Assembly: GCA_021296375.1 (NCBI GenBank)
Contig: JAGWAQ010000006.1
Location: forward strand, 1 to 46,193
Source of the DNA: Alphaproteobacteria bacterium
GTDB taxonomy: Bacteria; Pseudomonadota; Alphaproteobacteria; Puniceispirillales; UBA1172
Length of the DNA: 46,193 nt
Direction of reading: 5' to 3'
Both the position numbers and the translations under genes were made by a program. Under the pieces are notes generated by a model that saw only the letters and a program-made list of their open reading frames with translations, had not been told where the DNA came from and did no database searches. Below, piece after piece: positions 1-10,388 of this stretch. The first letter of the stretch is position 1, and every line of letters starts with the position of its first letter.

Positions 1-501
1 AAGTTCACCATTATCGCTGTGACGGCTATATTATCCGCCAATGCTGCCATCGTCTCGGCCCAGGATAACCGCATTTCCATTAGCGGAACCAATCATGAAA
101 TCCCGCGGATAGTGACGTTGAAATCAAATCGCGTTATCATGCGCGGCGGGCCGGGGCGGGACTTCCCGATCAAATGGCAATATCAGCGCAAGGGCCTGCC
201 GCTCAAAGTGGTGGGGGAATTTGACGTCTGGCGCAAGGTCATGGATAGCGACGGCACGACAGGCTGGATGCATGTCAGCACCTTGTCGATCAAGCGCATG
301 GCCTTGATCACCGACACCACCGTCAAGATCCATAAATCCGCCAATGAAACCTCGCGCGCCATCGCGGTGGCGGAAAAGGGCGTGCTGGCTGAACTGGAAT
401 ATTGCCGTGGCGGCTGGTGCAAGATCACGACAGGTGATCTGACGGGCTGGATTTTCCGGCGGTCGATCTGGGGCCTGCTCGAAGGTGAAGTCTTCAATTA
501 A
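1..501 (+). CDS. Bacterial SH3-domain protein with N-terminal signal sequence, 5'-truncated by window edge
   Basis: Frame stays open to base 1 (KFTIIAVTAILSANAAIVSAQ, hydrophobic signal-like); two SH3b-like segments (VIMRGGPGRDFPIKWQYQRKGLPLKVVGEFDVWRKVMDSDGTTGWMH; GWCKITTGDLTGWIFRRSIWG). Confidence 0.8.
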   Translation, partial: KFTIIAVTAILSANAAIVSAQDNRISISGTNHEIPRIVTLKSNRVIMRGGPGRDFPIKWQYQRKGLPLKVVGEFDVWRKVMDSDGTTGWMHVSTLSIKRMALITDTTVKIHKSANETSRAIAVAEKGVLAELEYCRGGWCKITTGDLTGWIFRRSIWGLLEGEVFN

Positions 502-540
502 CCTTCGTTCATACTGACCACCAAAAATAAATCAGACCAT

Positions 541-570
541 AAAAAAGCCCGGGGTTAACCGGGCTTTTCT
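541..570. terminator. Bidirectional intrinsic terminator between the SH3 gene(+) and katG(-)
   Basis: AAAAAAGCCCGG-GGTTAA-CCGGGCTTTT stem-loop between two convergent genes, A-tract/T-tract on either side. Confidence 0.75.
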
Positions 571-592
571 GTGTTTGAGGATGCTGGTGACG

Positions 593-2806
<2,214 letters not shown>

Positions 2807-2811
2807 TTAAA

Positions 2812-2840
2812 AAATTAGTGAATTAACAAAACAGGGTCAA
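2812..2840 (-). promoter_or_regulatory. Predicted sigma70-type promoter of katG
   Basis: Minus strand TTGACC-N17-TAATTT (-35 at 2840-2835, -10 at 2817-2812), about 90 bp upstream of katG ATG. Confidence 0.45.
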
Positions 2841-2845
2841 GGCAG

Positions 2846-2867
2846 TTTAGAATAATTTTAAATTATT
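2846..2867. promoter_or_regulatory. ICE/Irr-box-like element overlapping an 8-1-8 perfect palindrome
   Basis: TTTAGAA-TAA-TTTTAAA (2846-2862) is one mismatch from the ICE consensus TTTAGAA-N3-TTCTAAA; AATAATTT-T-AAATTATT (2851-2867) is a perfect inverted repeat. Confidence 0.55.
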
Positions 2868-2892
2868 TCAGGAGCGCCCTGCTGGCGTGACC

Positions 2893-3300
2893 CTAAGCCA
2901 GTCGAATAACCACATCAACACGTTCAACACTTCGGCCATCAGGGGCCTCCGGCAAGGACCTGAGGCCAATGGCCCCGGCGGGAATATCGATCAAGTCATT
3001 GGTCTTGGGGTCAAAGAAATGATGATGGTGGTCCGTGTTGGTGTCAAAATACCTGACGTTATCATCAAGATTGATTTCATGAAGCAGGCCGACGCGGCTG
3101 AACTGATTGAGGGTGTTGTATATTGTCGCCAGTGACATCGGGATGCCTTGAGCCGCGACTTCTGCGCGCAAGGTTTCCGCCGTCACATGGCGGCAGGGCG
3201 CGTTGAACAACAGCCCGGCCAGGGCAATACGCTGGCGGGTTGGCCGCAAATCATGCTGCCGCAGCAGGTTGATATGGTCATTTTCGCTTACCGTCGTCAC
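2893..3300 (-). CDS. irr: Fur-family regulator, most likely iron-response regulator Irr
   Basis: 135 aa; LRPTRQRIALAGLL winged-helix start, SLATIYNTLNQF recognition helix, DHHHHFFDPKTNDLIDIP His cluster; divergent from fabA-fabB-fabI, a context known for alphaproteobacterial irr. No GCPWHD heme regulatory motif. Confidence 0.82.
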   Translation of the reverse strand: MTTVSENDHINLLRQHDLRPTRQRIALAGLLFNAPCRHVTAETLRAEVAAQGIPMSLATIYNTLNQFSRVGLLHEINLDDNVRYFDTNTDHHHHFFDPKTNDLIDIPAGAIGLRSLPEAPDGRSVERVDVVIRLA

Positions 3301-3358
3301 GCGCCCGCAATACCCTGTTTGTTCATACGATAAATCTTATTTTAATGAGAATTTGGAA

Positions 3359-3380
3359 ATTCGCAATATATTCGCAATTG
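3359..3380. repeat. Two direct repeats ATTCGCAAT with 11-bp spacing in the irr/fabA divergent region
   Basis: ATTCGCAATAT (3359-3369) followed by ATTCGCAATTG (3370-3380). Confidence 0.6.
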
Positions 3381-3429
3381 CAATGAAGTCTGATATGTTG
3401 TGGTCAGATTAGAAATGAAAGGGTCACCC

Positions 3430-3945
3430 ATGCCGTCTTTTGAAAAAAAGAACCAGTATTCTTACGATGATTTGATTTCCTGCGCCCAAGGTGAAATGTA
3501 CGGCCCGGGCAACCCGCAATTGCCGATGCCGCCGATGCTGATGATGGATCGCATCACCGAGATCAACGACAATGGCGGCAGTGCCGGTAAAGGCGAGATT
3601 ATTGCCGAATTTGATATCAATCCCGACAAATGGTTCTTTGAATGCCATTTCCCCGGTGATCCGGTGATGCCCGGCTGCCTTGGCATGGACGGGCTGTGGC
3701 AATTGGTGGGGTTCTACCTCGGCTGGGCTGGCGGCACCGGCCGTGGCCGCGCCATTTCTGTCGGTTCAGTGCGGTTTTCAGGGCAGATCCAGCCGCAGCA
3801 TAAACTCGTCACCTTCAAGCTCGACATCAAGCGCCTGATCATGCGCAAGCTGATCCTTGGCATCGCTGATGGCCAGGTGCTGTGTGACGGCGAGGTGGTG
3901 TTCGAAGCCGAAGACATTCGCGTCGGCCTGTTTAAAGACGACTAA
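3430..3945 (+). CDS. fabA: 3-hydroxydecanoyl-[ACP] dehydratase/isomerase FabA
   Basis: 171 aa from internal ATG 3430 ([15 protein letters not shown]); [28 protein letters not shown] active-site motif. Confidence 0.96.
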   Translation: MPSFEKKNQYSYDDLISCAQGEMYGPGNPQLPMPPMLMMDRITEINDNGGSAGKGEIIAEFDINPDKWFFECHFPGDPVMPGCLGMDGLWQLVGFYLGWAGGTGRGRAISVGSVRFSGQIQPQHKLVTFKLDIKRLIMRKLILGIADGQVLCDGEVVFEAEDIRVGLFKDD

Positions 3946-3976
3946 ACCTTATTCAACTGACCTAAAGGAAGTTCAT

Positions 3977-5209
3977 ATGCGTCGTGTAGTTATCACCGGT
4001 ATCGGGATCACCTCTTCCATCGGCAACAACGCCGAAGAAGTGAAAGCCTCACTCAAATCCGGCCAATCCGGCATTGTCTTTGCCCCGGATTACGCTGAGC
4101 TGGGCTTTCGCTCGCAGATCCACGGCACCGTCAAGATGGATGTCGCTGACCATGTTGACCGCAAGCAATTGCGCTTTATGGGCGAAGGCGCGGCTTATGC
4201 CGTCATCGCCATGGAACAGGCGATTGCCGACGCTGGCCTGACCAAGGACGAGGTCTCCAACCCCCGCACCGGCCTGATCGCCGGCTCCGGCGGGCCATCC
4301 ACCGCCAATATGCTGGCGGCGTTTGACACCACCCGCGAGAAAAGCCCGAAGCGCGTCGGCCCTTACATGGTGCCGCGCTGCATGTCCTCCACCGTGTCGG
4401 CCTGCATCGCGACGTTTTTTGAAATCAAGGGGCTGAACTACTCCATCACTTCCGCCTGCTCGACCAGCTCGCATTGCATTTCTTCCGGCGTGGACGCCAT
4501 CCGTTACGGCCAGCAGGACATTGTCTTTGCCGGTGGCGGTGAGGAATTGCACTGGACCTTATCCGTGCTGTTTGATGCCATGGGGGCGATGTCGTCAAAA
4601 TACAACGACACGCCGGAACGCGCCTCTCGCCCTTATGACACGGACCGTGACGGGTTCGTGATCGCCGGTGGCGGCGGCATGGTGGTGCTGGAAGATTATG
4701 ACCGGGCGGTGGCGCGCGGTGCGAAAATCTATGCCGAAGTGGTGGGCTATGGCGCCAATTCCGACGGCCATGACATGGTCGCGCCATCCGGCGAAGGCGC
4801 GGTGCGGTGCATGGAACTGGCCCTCGCGGGGTTTGACGGCAACGGGCTTGACGGGCAGGTCGATTACATCAACGCCCATGGCACCTCAACCCCTGTTGGC
4901 GATATTCGCGAGCTGGAAGCGGTGCGCGCGGTGTTTGAAAAACGCGACTATCTGCCGACCGTCACCTCGACCAAATCCCTGACCGGGCATTCGCTTGGCG
5001 CCACCGGCGTTCAGGAAGCGATTTACACCATGCTGATGATGCAGGACGGGTTTGTGGCAGGTTCAGCCAATATTGAAAACCCTGACCCCGGCATTGGCGG
5101 TATTGATATCCCCACCACCATGGTGGAAAAGAATATCGACCTCGCCCTGTCCAATTCCTTTGGCTTTGGCGGCACCAACGCCAGCCTCGCGCTCCGAAAG
5201 GTATCCTGA
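3977..5209 (+). CDS. fabB: Beta-ketoacyl-[ACP] synthase I FabB
   Basis: 410 aa from ATG 3977 ([18 protein letters not shown]); [10 protein letters not shown] active Cys, [11 protein letters not shown] and [12 protein letters not shown] His motifs. Confidence 0.96.
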   Translation: MRRVVITGIGITSSIGNNAEEVKASLKSGQSGIVFAPDYAELGFRSQIHGTVKMDVADHVDRKQLRFMGEGAAYAVIAMEQAIADAGLTKDEVSNPRTGLIAGSGGPSTANMLAAFDTTREKSPKRVGPYMVPRCMSSTVSACIATFFEIKGLNYSITSACSTSSHCISSGVDAIRYGQQDIVFAGGGEELHWTLSVLFDAMGAMSSKYNDTPERASRPYDTDRDGFVIAGGGGMVVLEDYDRAVARGAKIYAEVVGYGANSDGHDMVAPSGEGAVRCMELALAGFDGNGLDGQVDYINAHGTSTPVGDIRELEAVRAVFEKRDYLPTVTSTKSLTGHSLGATGVQEAIYTMLMMQDGFVAGSANIENPDPGIGGIDIPTTMVEKNIDLALSNSFGFGGTNASLALRKVS

Positions 5210-5211
5210 TC

Positions 5212-5994
5212 ATGGGCGGTTTGCTGAACGGAAAGCGCGGGCTGATCATGGGGGTCGCCAATGACCGCTCGATCGCCTATGGGGTGGCGAAAGCGGCGGC
5301 GGCTGAAGGGGCGGAACTGGCCTTTACTTATCAGAACGACATGATGGCGAAACGCGTCGTGCCGCTGGCGGAAGGGCTGGGCAGCTCCATCACCATGGCC
5401 AATGATGTCAGCGAAGAGGGGTCGGCCGAACGCGTCATCACCGAATTGCGCAACCATTGGGACCGTCTTGATTTTGTCGTTCATGCCCTGGCCTTTGCCG
5501 ATAAAGAGGCGCTGAAGGGCGATTACATGGAGGTTGAACATAAAGCCTTTATGGACTCGATGCTGATCTCCGCCTTCTCCTTTACGGAAATTGCCAAAGC
5601 CGCCCGCCCGATGATGACCGCTGGCGGCTCCCTGATCACCCTCACCTATCTCGGGGCGCAACGCATCACCCCCAATTACAATGTCATGGGGGTCGCCAAA
5701 GCGGCGCTTGAAGCTTCGGTTCGTTACCTGGCGGTTGACCTTGGGGGCGAGGGGATTCGCGTCAACGGTCTGTCGGCTGGTCCCGTCAAAACACTGGCGG
5801 GCGCCGCCATTGGCGGGGCGCGTCATGTCTTCCGTCACGCCGAAACCCATGCCCCGCTTGGCCGCAACCCTGACATGGATGAAGTTGGCCGCGCCGGGCT
5901 TTACCTGGCGTCGGACCTGTCGTCAGGCGTCACCGGCGAAATACATTACGTCGATGGCGGCTATCACCATATCGGCGTGCCGCGGGAAGAATAG
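5212..5994 (+). CDS. fabI: Enoyl-[ACP] reductase (NADH) FabI
   Basis: 260 aa; GVANDRSIAYGVAKA, YNVMGVAKAALEASVRYLA (Tyr-x6-Lys), IRVNGLSAGPVKTLA. Confidence 0.96.
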   Translation: MGGLLNGKRGLIMGVANDRSIAYGVAKAAAAEGAELAFTYQNDMMAKRVVPLAEGLGSSITMANDVSEEGSAERVITELRNHWDRLDFVVHALAFADKEALKGDYMEVEHKAFMDSMLISAFSFTEIAKAARPMMTAGGSLITLTYLGAQRITPNYNVMGVAKAALEASVRYLAVDLGGEGIRVNGLSAGPVKTLAGAAIGGARHVFRHAETHAPLGRNPDMDEVGRAGLYLASDLSSGVTGEIHYVDGGYHHIGVPREE

Positions 5995-6022
5995 TTTTAC
6001 CCGAAATTACAGTTTGCCGAAA

Positions 6023-6099
6023 TTATGGGTTTTTCCAGATTCGTTTTTCCGGATTAGTTTTTCCAAATTAGTTTTTCCAAATTAGTTTTTCCAAATTCC
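6023..6099. repeat. Degenerate 14-bp tandem repeat (consensus AAATTAGTTTTTCC), about 5 copies
   Basis: AGATTCGTTTTTCC (6037), GGATTAGTTTTTCC (6051), AAATTAGTTTTTCC (6065), AAATTAGTTTTTCC (6079), partial AAATTCC (6093); more degenerate unit TTATGGGTTTTTCC at 6023. Confidence 0.9.
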
Positions 6100-6104
6100 A
6101 GGCC

Positions 6105-6136
6105 AAAAAAAAGCGGGGATCATTCCCCGCTTTTTC
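6105..6136. terminator. Bidirectional intrinsic terminator between fabI(+) and pnp(-)
   Basis: AAAAAGCGGGGA-TCAT-TCCCCGCTTTTT: 12-bp stem (6108-6119/6124-6135), 4-nt loop. Confidence 0.92.
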
Positions 6137-6154
6137 ATCAGATGTATGGCGGAA

Positions 6155-8260
6155 TTATTCGCCCGCTTCCAGGTCAGCGCCGGTGTCTTGATCGACGCGC
6201 TTCATGGACAGCTTGATCTTGCCGCGATCATCAAAACCGATGACCTTGACCTTGACTTCATCGCCTTCAGCGCAGATGTCGGTGGTCTTTTCGGTGCGGC
6301 CTTCCTGCAGCTCGGAGATATGAACAAGCCCGTCACGAGCACCCATGAAGTTCACGAATGCGCCGAAATCAACGGTCTTGACCACTTTACCGGTGTAGAT
6401 AACCCCAAGCTCAGGTTCAGCGACAATGTCGTGAATGCGCTTGTAGGCGGCTTCGCCGGAAGCGGTATCGGAAGCGGCGATTTTGACGGTGCCGTCATCA
6501 TCGATATCAACCTTCGCGCCAGTGGATTCACAGATGTCACGAATGATCTTGCCGCCTGGGCCGATAATGTCGCGAATCTTCTCAACGGGGATCGACATGG
6601 TGGTGATCTTCGGGGCGGTATCCGCCAGCACTTCACGCGCGGTGCCAATGGCTTTCGCCATTTCACCGAGGATAAACAACCGGCCGTCTTTCGCTTGCGC
6701 AAGCGCGATATCCATAATCTCACGAGTGATGGAGGTGATTTTAATATCCATCTGAAGCGCCGTGATACCGGCATCGGTCCCCGCCACTTTGAAGTCCATG
6801 TCACCGAGGTGATCTTCATCACCAAGAATATCGGACAGAACCGCGAAATCATCACCTTCTTTGATGAGACCCATGGCAATACCCGCCACAGGGCGCGGCA
6901 GAGGCACACCCGCGTCCATCATCGCAAGCGACGTGCCGCAGACCGTTGCCATTGAGGATGAACCGTTTGATTCGGTCACTTCTGACACCACACGAATGGT
7001 GTAGGGAAACTCATCCTTGGTGGGGCGAGTCGGGTTGATCGCGCGCCAGGCAAGCTTGCCGTGGCCGACTTCACGGCGACCCGGTGAGCCAACACGGCCC
7101 GCTTCACCAACAGAGTATGGCGGGAAGTTGTAATGCAGCATGAAGTTGTTGCGGTATTCGCCTTCAAGCGCGTCGATGATCTGTTCATCCTGACCGGTGC
7201 CAAGGGTGGCGACAGCCAGCGCCTGGGTTTCACCGCGGGTAAACAGGGCGGAACCATGGGTGCGCGGCAGAACGCCGACTTCAGCGACAATCGGGCGAAC
7301 CGTTGACGTGTCACGGCCATCAATACGCTGGCCGGTCTTCAGGATGGAGCCGCGAACGATATCCGCTTCCATGGCCTTGAACAGCCCGCCGGCAAGAACG
7401 CCATCAACATCTTCATCAAGGGATTCCATTGCCGCCGCTTTGACTTCGGCAACCGCCGCTTGACGGCTGGTCTTGTCGGCAATGCTGTAGGCTTTTTCCA
7501 GATCCTTGCTGAACTTGGCCATGGCTTTGGAAATGCCTTCGGCTTCGGCAGGTTCTTCCGGCAGAGGACGCGGGTCCTTGGCGGCGACCTCAGCCAGTTC
7601 AATAATGGCGTTAATGACGGTCTGCATTTCATCATGACCGAAATTAACAGCGCCGAGCATATCCGCTTCAGCCAATTCCTTGGCTTCGGATTCAACCATC
7701 AGCACGCCTTCGCGTGTCCCGGCAACCACCAGATCAAGGGTGCTGTCTTCCATTTCCGCAAAGGTCGGGTTCAGCACATAGGCGCCATCGATCATGCCAA
7801 CGCGGGCGGCGCCAATCGGACCGAAGAACGGAATGCCGGAAATGGTCAGGGCAGCGGATGCCCCCACCAGCGCGACGATGCCGGGGTCATTTTCCATGTC
7901 ATGGGACAACACGGTGCAGATGACCTGGGTTTCGTTCTTGAACCCTTTCGGGAAGAGCGGGCGAATCGGACGGTCAATCAGACGTGAGATCAGGGTCTCG
8001 GCTTCGCTTGGACGGCCCTCACGCTTGAAGAAGCCGCCAGGAATTTTACCAGCGGCAAACGTCTTTTCCTGATAGTTGACGGTCAGGGGGAAGAAATCCT
8101 GGCCGGGCTTGGCGGAATGCGCGGCGACCGCGGTACAAAGCACCGTGGTTTCACCCATGCTTGCCAGCACAGCACCGTCAGCTTGACGGGCGATACGGCC
8201 GGTTTCAAGGGTCAGCGTCTTGCCGCCCCATTCAATTTCTTTTTTAAAAACTTGGAACAT
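6155..8260 (-). CDS. pnp: Polyribonucleotide nucleotidyltransferase (PNPase)
   Basis: 701 aa; two RNase PH cores ([30 protein letters not shown]), KH ([26 protein letters not shown]) and S1 ([28 protein letters not shown]) domains. Confidence 0.98.
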   Translation of the reverse strand: MFQVFKKEIEWGGKTLTLETGRIARQADGAVLASMGETTVLCTAVAAHSAKPGQDFFPLTVNYQEKTFAAGKIPGGFFKREGRPSEAETLISRLIDRPIRPLFPKGFKNETQVICTVLSHDMENDPGIVALVGASAALTISGIPFFGPIGAARVGMIDGAYVLNPTFAEMEDSTLDLVVAGTREGVLMVESEAKELAEADMLGAVNFGHDEMQTVINAIIELAEVAAKDPRPLPEEPAEAEGISKAMAKFSKDLEKAYSIADKTSRQAAVAEVKAAAMESLDEDVDGVLAGGLFKAMEADIVRGSILKTGQRIDGRDTSTVRPIVAEVGVLPRTHGSALFTRGETQALAVATLGTGQDEQIIDALEGEYRNNFMLHYNFPPYSVGEAGRVGSPGRREVGHGKLAWRAINPTRPTKDEFPYTIRVVSEVTESNGSSSMATVCGTSLAMMDAGVPLPRPVAGIAMGLIKEGDDFAVLSDILGDEDHLGDMDFKVAGTDAGITALQMDIKITSITREIMDIALAQAKDGRLFILGEMAKAIGTAREVLADTAPKITTMSIPVEKIRDIIGPGGKIIRDICESTGAKVDIDDDGTVKIAASDTASGEAAYKRIHDIVAEPELGVIYTGKVVKTVDFGAFVNFMGARDGLVHISELQEGRTEKTTDICAEGDEVKVKVIGFDDRGKIKLSMKRVDQDTGADLEAGE

Positions 8261-8378
8261 TTTCTCTCATTTCTCCAAATCACCATTACCGCACCATTGC
8301 GGCAACAGCCCCGCCACCCTTTCGGGATAACGGTTGATCTTGATCATCGGGAAAAGAGAAAGCACCGTGGTGCGTGAA

Positions 8379-8400
8379 ACTTCCTCATCTGAGAGGAAGT
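8379..8400 (-). ncRNA. Hairpin in the pnp 5' leader (candidate processing/autoregulatory element)
   Basis: ACTTCCTC-ATCTGA-GAGGAAGT perfect 8-bp stem in the 345-bp rpsO-pnp spacer; smaller stems GCACCGTGGTGC (8362-8373) and CCGCA-CCAT-TGCGG (8289-8302). Confidence 0.4.
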
Positions 8401-8488
8401 CTTCGGGGGGAAATTCTCCGGGGGCCTTTCCCCGTCGATACCGGCTGATCCGGCACCCTTTCCTGTTTTCCACTTAAGATCTGCCCCA

Positions 8489-8517
8489 TGTTTAGGGGGT
8501 CGCGGTGAAATTGTCAA
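8489..8517 (-). promoter_or_regulatory. Predicted pnp promoter
   Basis: Minus strand TTGACA-N17-TAAACA; perfect -35, partial -10. Confidence 0.45.
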
Positions 8518-8550
8518 GAAATCAGATGTTTGGGGAAATTCGGGGGGTAA

Positions 8551-8595
8551 AAAAACCGGCCCCGGGAAAACCCGAGGCCAGTGAATTTTTTTTAT
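8551..8595 (-). terminator. Intrinsic terminator downstream of rpsO
   Basis: Minus-strand ACUGGCCUCGGG-UUUU-CCCGGGGCCGGUUUUUUU; 12-bp stem including two G-U wobbles that pair only in the minus transcript. Confidence 0.85.
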
Positions 8596-8605
8596 AAGCT
8601 CGCCA

Positions 8606-8875
8606 TTAGCGGCGCAGGCCAAGCTTTGCGATCAGGGCCTTATAGGCGTCTTCGTCACGACGACGGATGTAGTCGAGCAGGTGACGGCGCTTGCCGACCA
8701 TGGTCAAGAGACCACGACGTGAGCCGAAATCTTTTTTATGGGTTTTCATGTGTTCCGTCAGATTGACGATACGGGTGGTCAGAATAGCGACCTGTACCGC
8801 GGCGCTGCCGGAATCTTTGTCATTGGCGCCAAACTCTGCAATCAGTTCAGCTTTACGTTCGTTGGTAATCGACAT
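8606..8875 (-). CDS. rpsO: 30S ribosomal protein S15
   Basis: 89 aa; [48 protein letters not shown]. Confidence 0.98.
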   Translation of the reverse strand: MSITNERKAELIAEFGANDKDSGSAAVQVAILTTRIVNLTEHMKTHKKDFGSRRGLLTMVGKRRHLLDYIRRRDEDAYKALIAKLGLRR

Positions 8876-8895
8876 CGGGTTCTCCTGTATCCAAG

Positions 8896-9852
8896 TTAGG
8901 TGGAAAGATTGAAAACCCTGATGGGGGATGCTGTGGGACCATTAACGGTGATCAAGGCCACAAGCTGGCCTTGGTGAACCGCGGTCATCACGACATCATC
9001 CGCATCGGGATCAGCCTTTGGCGAGGTCATCCCCGCCTTCAGCTCAATCTTCTGGCCGCGACGCAGCCTTAACGCATCTTCTTCGGTGATGGCCAGCGCC
9101 GGGATGTCGTCCAGCGCGGTCATAACCGGATGCAATGCTTTGAAAGCATCGGCACTATTGTCGATTTCTTCAAAGAAATCCAGCGAAATCGACTTATCAA
9201 GGGAAAATGGCCCCACCCGAAGCCGCCGAAGCTGAACAATATGCCCCGCCGTGCCGAGTGCCCGTGCCATATCCCGCCCGAGCGACCGGATATACGCGCC
9301 TTTACCTGTGGTGACCTGAAAACTCGCCTCATGGTCATCACAGCTCAAGCAGTTCAGCTGATGGATCTCCACCTGACGGGCATCGAGCTGAACCTCTTCA
9401 TTATTGCGCGCCATGTCATAGGCGCGTTTGCCGTCTTTCTTGATGGCGGAATAAATCGGCGGCACCTGCGAAATCGGGCCACGGAATTGATCAAGGATGG
9501 CGTTGACCTCATCAAGGCTGGGGCGGTGATCATGACGGATCGTGACCTCACCTTCACGGTCATCGGTGGTGGTTTCCTCCCCCCATTTGACGGTGAAAGC
9601 GTAATCCTTGCTGGCGTCCATAACGTAAGGGATGGTTTTGGTGGCTTCCCCCAGGGCAATCGGCAGGATGCCTGTGGCCAGAGGGTCAAGCGTGCCGGAA
9701 TGCCCGGCCTTGGCGGCGCCAAAACAGCGGCGAATAATATTCACCGCCTTGGTGGAGGGCACCGTCAGGGGTTTGTCCAGAATAACCCAGCCATCAATCT
9801 TGAGTTTCTTGCGCTTGAACTGGCCGGGGGCAGACCCGTCGTGCCGCGTCAT
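8896..9852 (-). CDS. truB: tRNA pseudouridine(55) synthase TruB
   Basis: 318 aa; [45 protein letters not shown]. Confidence 0.97.
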   Translation of the reverse strand: MTRHDGSAPGQFKRKKLKIDGWVILDKPLTVPSTKAVNIIRRCFGAAKAGHSGTLDPLATGILPIALGEATKTIPYVMDASKDYAFTVKWGEETTTDDREGEVTIRHDHRPSLDEVNAILDQFRGPISQVPPIYSAIKKDGKRAYDMARNNEEVQLDARQVEIHQLNCLSCDDHEASFQVTTGKGAYIRSLGRDMARALGTAGHIVQLRRLRVGPFSLDKSISLDFFEEIDNSADAFKALHPVMTALDDIPALAITEEDALRLRRGQKIELKAGMTSPKADPDADDVVMTAVHQGQLVALITVNGPTASPIRVFNLST

Positions 9853-10337
9853 CAGGCCCCCGCCTCATCGGCCTTATCGGCCTCATCCTGATCATCCTGA
9901 TCATCATGATCATCATGATCATCATAATCATCATGGTCATCAGCCGGGGCATTGGCCTGATTGGTCTGGATCAGGCTCGACACCCGCCCGGCGACATCAA
10001 AGCTTTCATCCAGCAGGAACTTCAGCCGCGGGGTGCGGCGGATGGTCAGGCGTTGCGACAATTCATGCTGGATTTGCTTGGCAATGGTATTCAGCCCCGC
10101 CAGAACATTGTCGTAATCCATGCCGCCAAGGGGCAGGCAATAGACCCGGGCGTTGGAAAAATCAGGGCTGATGGAAACTTCGGAAATCGTCACGGCGACA
10201 CCGTCAAGCGACGGCTCATAGAACGTTCCCTTCAGCAGGATATCCGCAATCAAATGGCGGATTTCCTCCCCCACCTTCAACTGGCGCTGGGATTTCTCAC
10301 TGGATGATTTATCACCCTTGCGGGACCGCTGAACCAT
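9852..10337 (-). CDS. rbfA: Ribosome-binding factor A with extended acidic His/Asp-rich C-terminal tail
   Basis: 161 aa; VGEEIRHLIADILLKG, VTISEVSISPDFSNARVYCLPLG; tail DDHDDYDDHDDHDDQDDQDEADKADEAGA. Stop/start overlap TGATG with truB. Confidence 0.95.
   Translation of the reverse strand: MVQRSRKGDKSSSEKSQRQLKVGEEIRHLIADILLKGTFYEPSLDGVAVTISEVSISPDFSNARVYCLPLGGMDYDNVLAGLNTIAKQIQHELSQRLTIRRTPRLKFLLDESFDVAGRVSSLIQTNQANAPADDHDDYDDHDDHDDQDDQDEADKADEAGA
9883..9943. repeat. Degenerate microsatellite (ATC/ATGATC-rich, 9-bp-like unit) in rbfA 3' end
   Basis: CTCATCCTGATCATCCTGATCATCATGATCATCATGATCATCATAATCATCATGGTCATCA. Confidence 0.85.
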
Positions 10338-10388
10338 CAGAACAAACCTCTACACACCGCAACCGTTGGCCTTGATCAATCTGACCGA

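Noticed and set aside
3390-3407. Iron-Rhodo-box / RirA-type site (CTGA-N-TCAG)
   Set aside because: Half-sites present but the spacer is 10 nt instead of 9; kept only as a generic inverted repeat.
6023-6099. Possible CRISPR-like array
   Set aside because: Repeat unit is contiguous 14 bp with no spacers and no cas genes nearby.
6146-6955. 269-aa plus-strand ORF opposite pnp (and similar antisense ORFs over metK, glnD, dnaK, truB)
   Set aside because: All lie antisense to well-conserved genes and lack family motifs.
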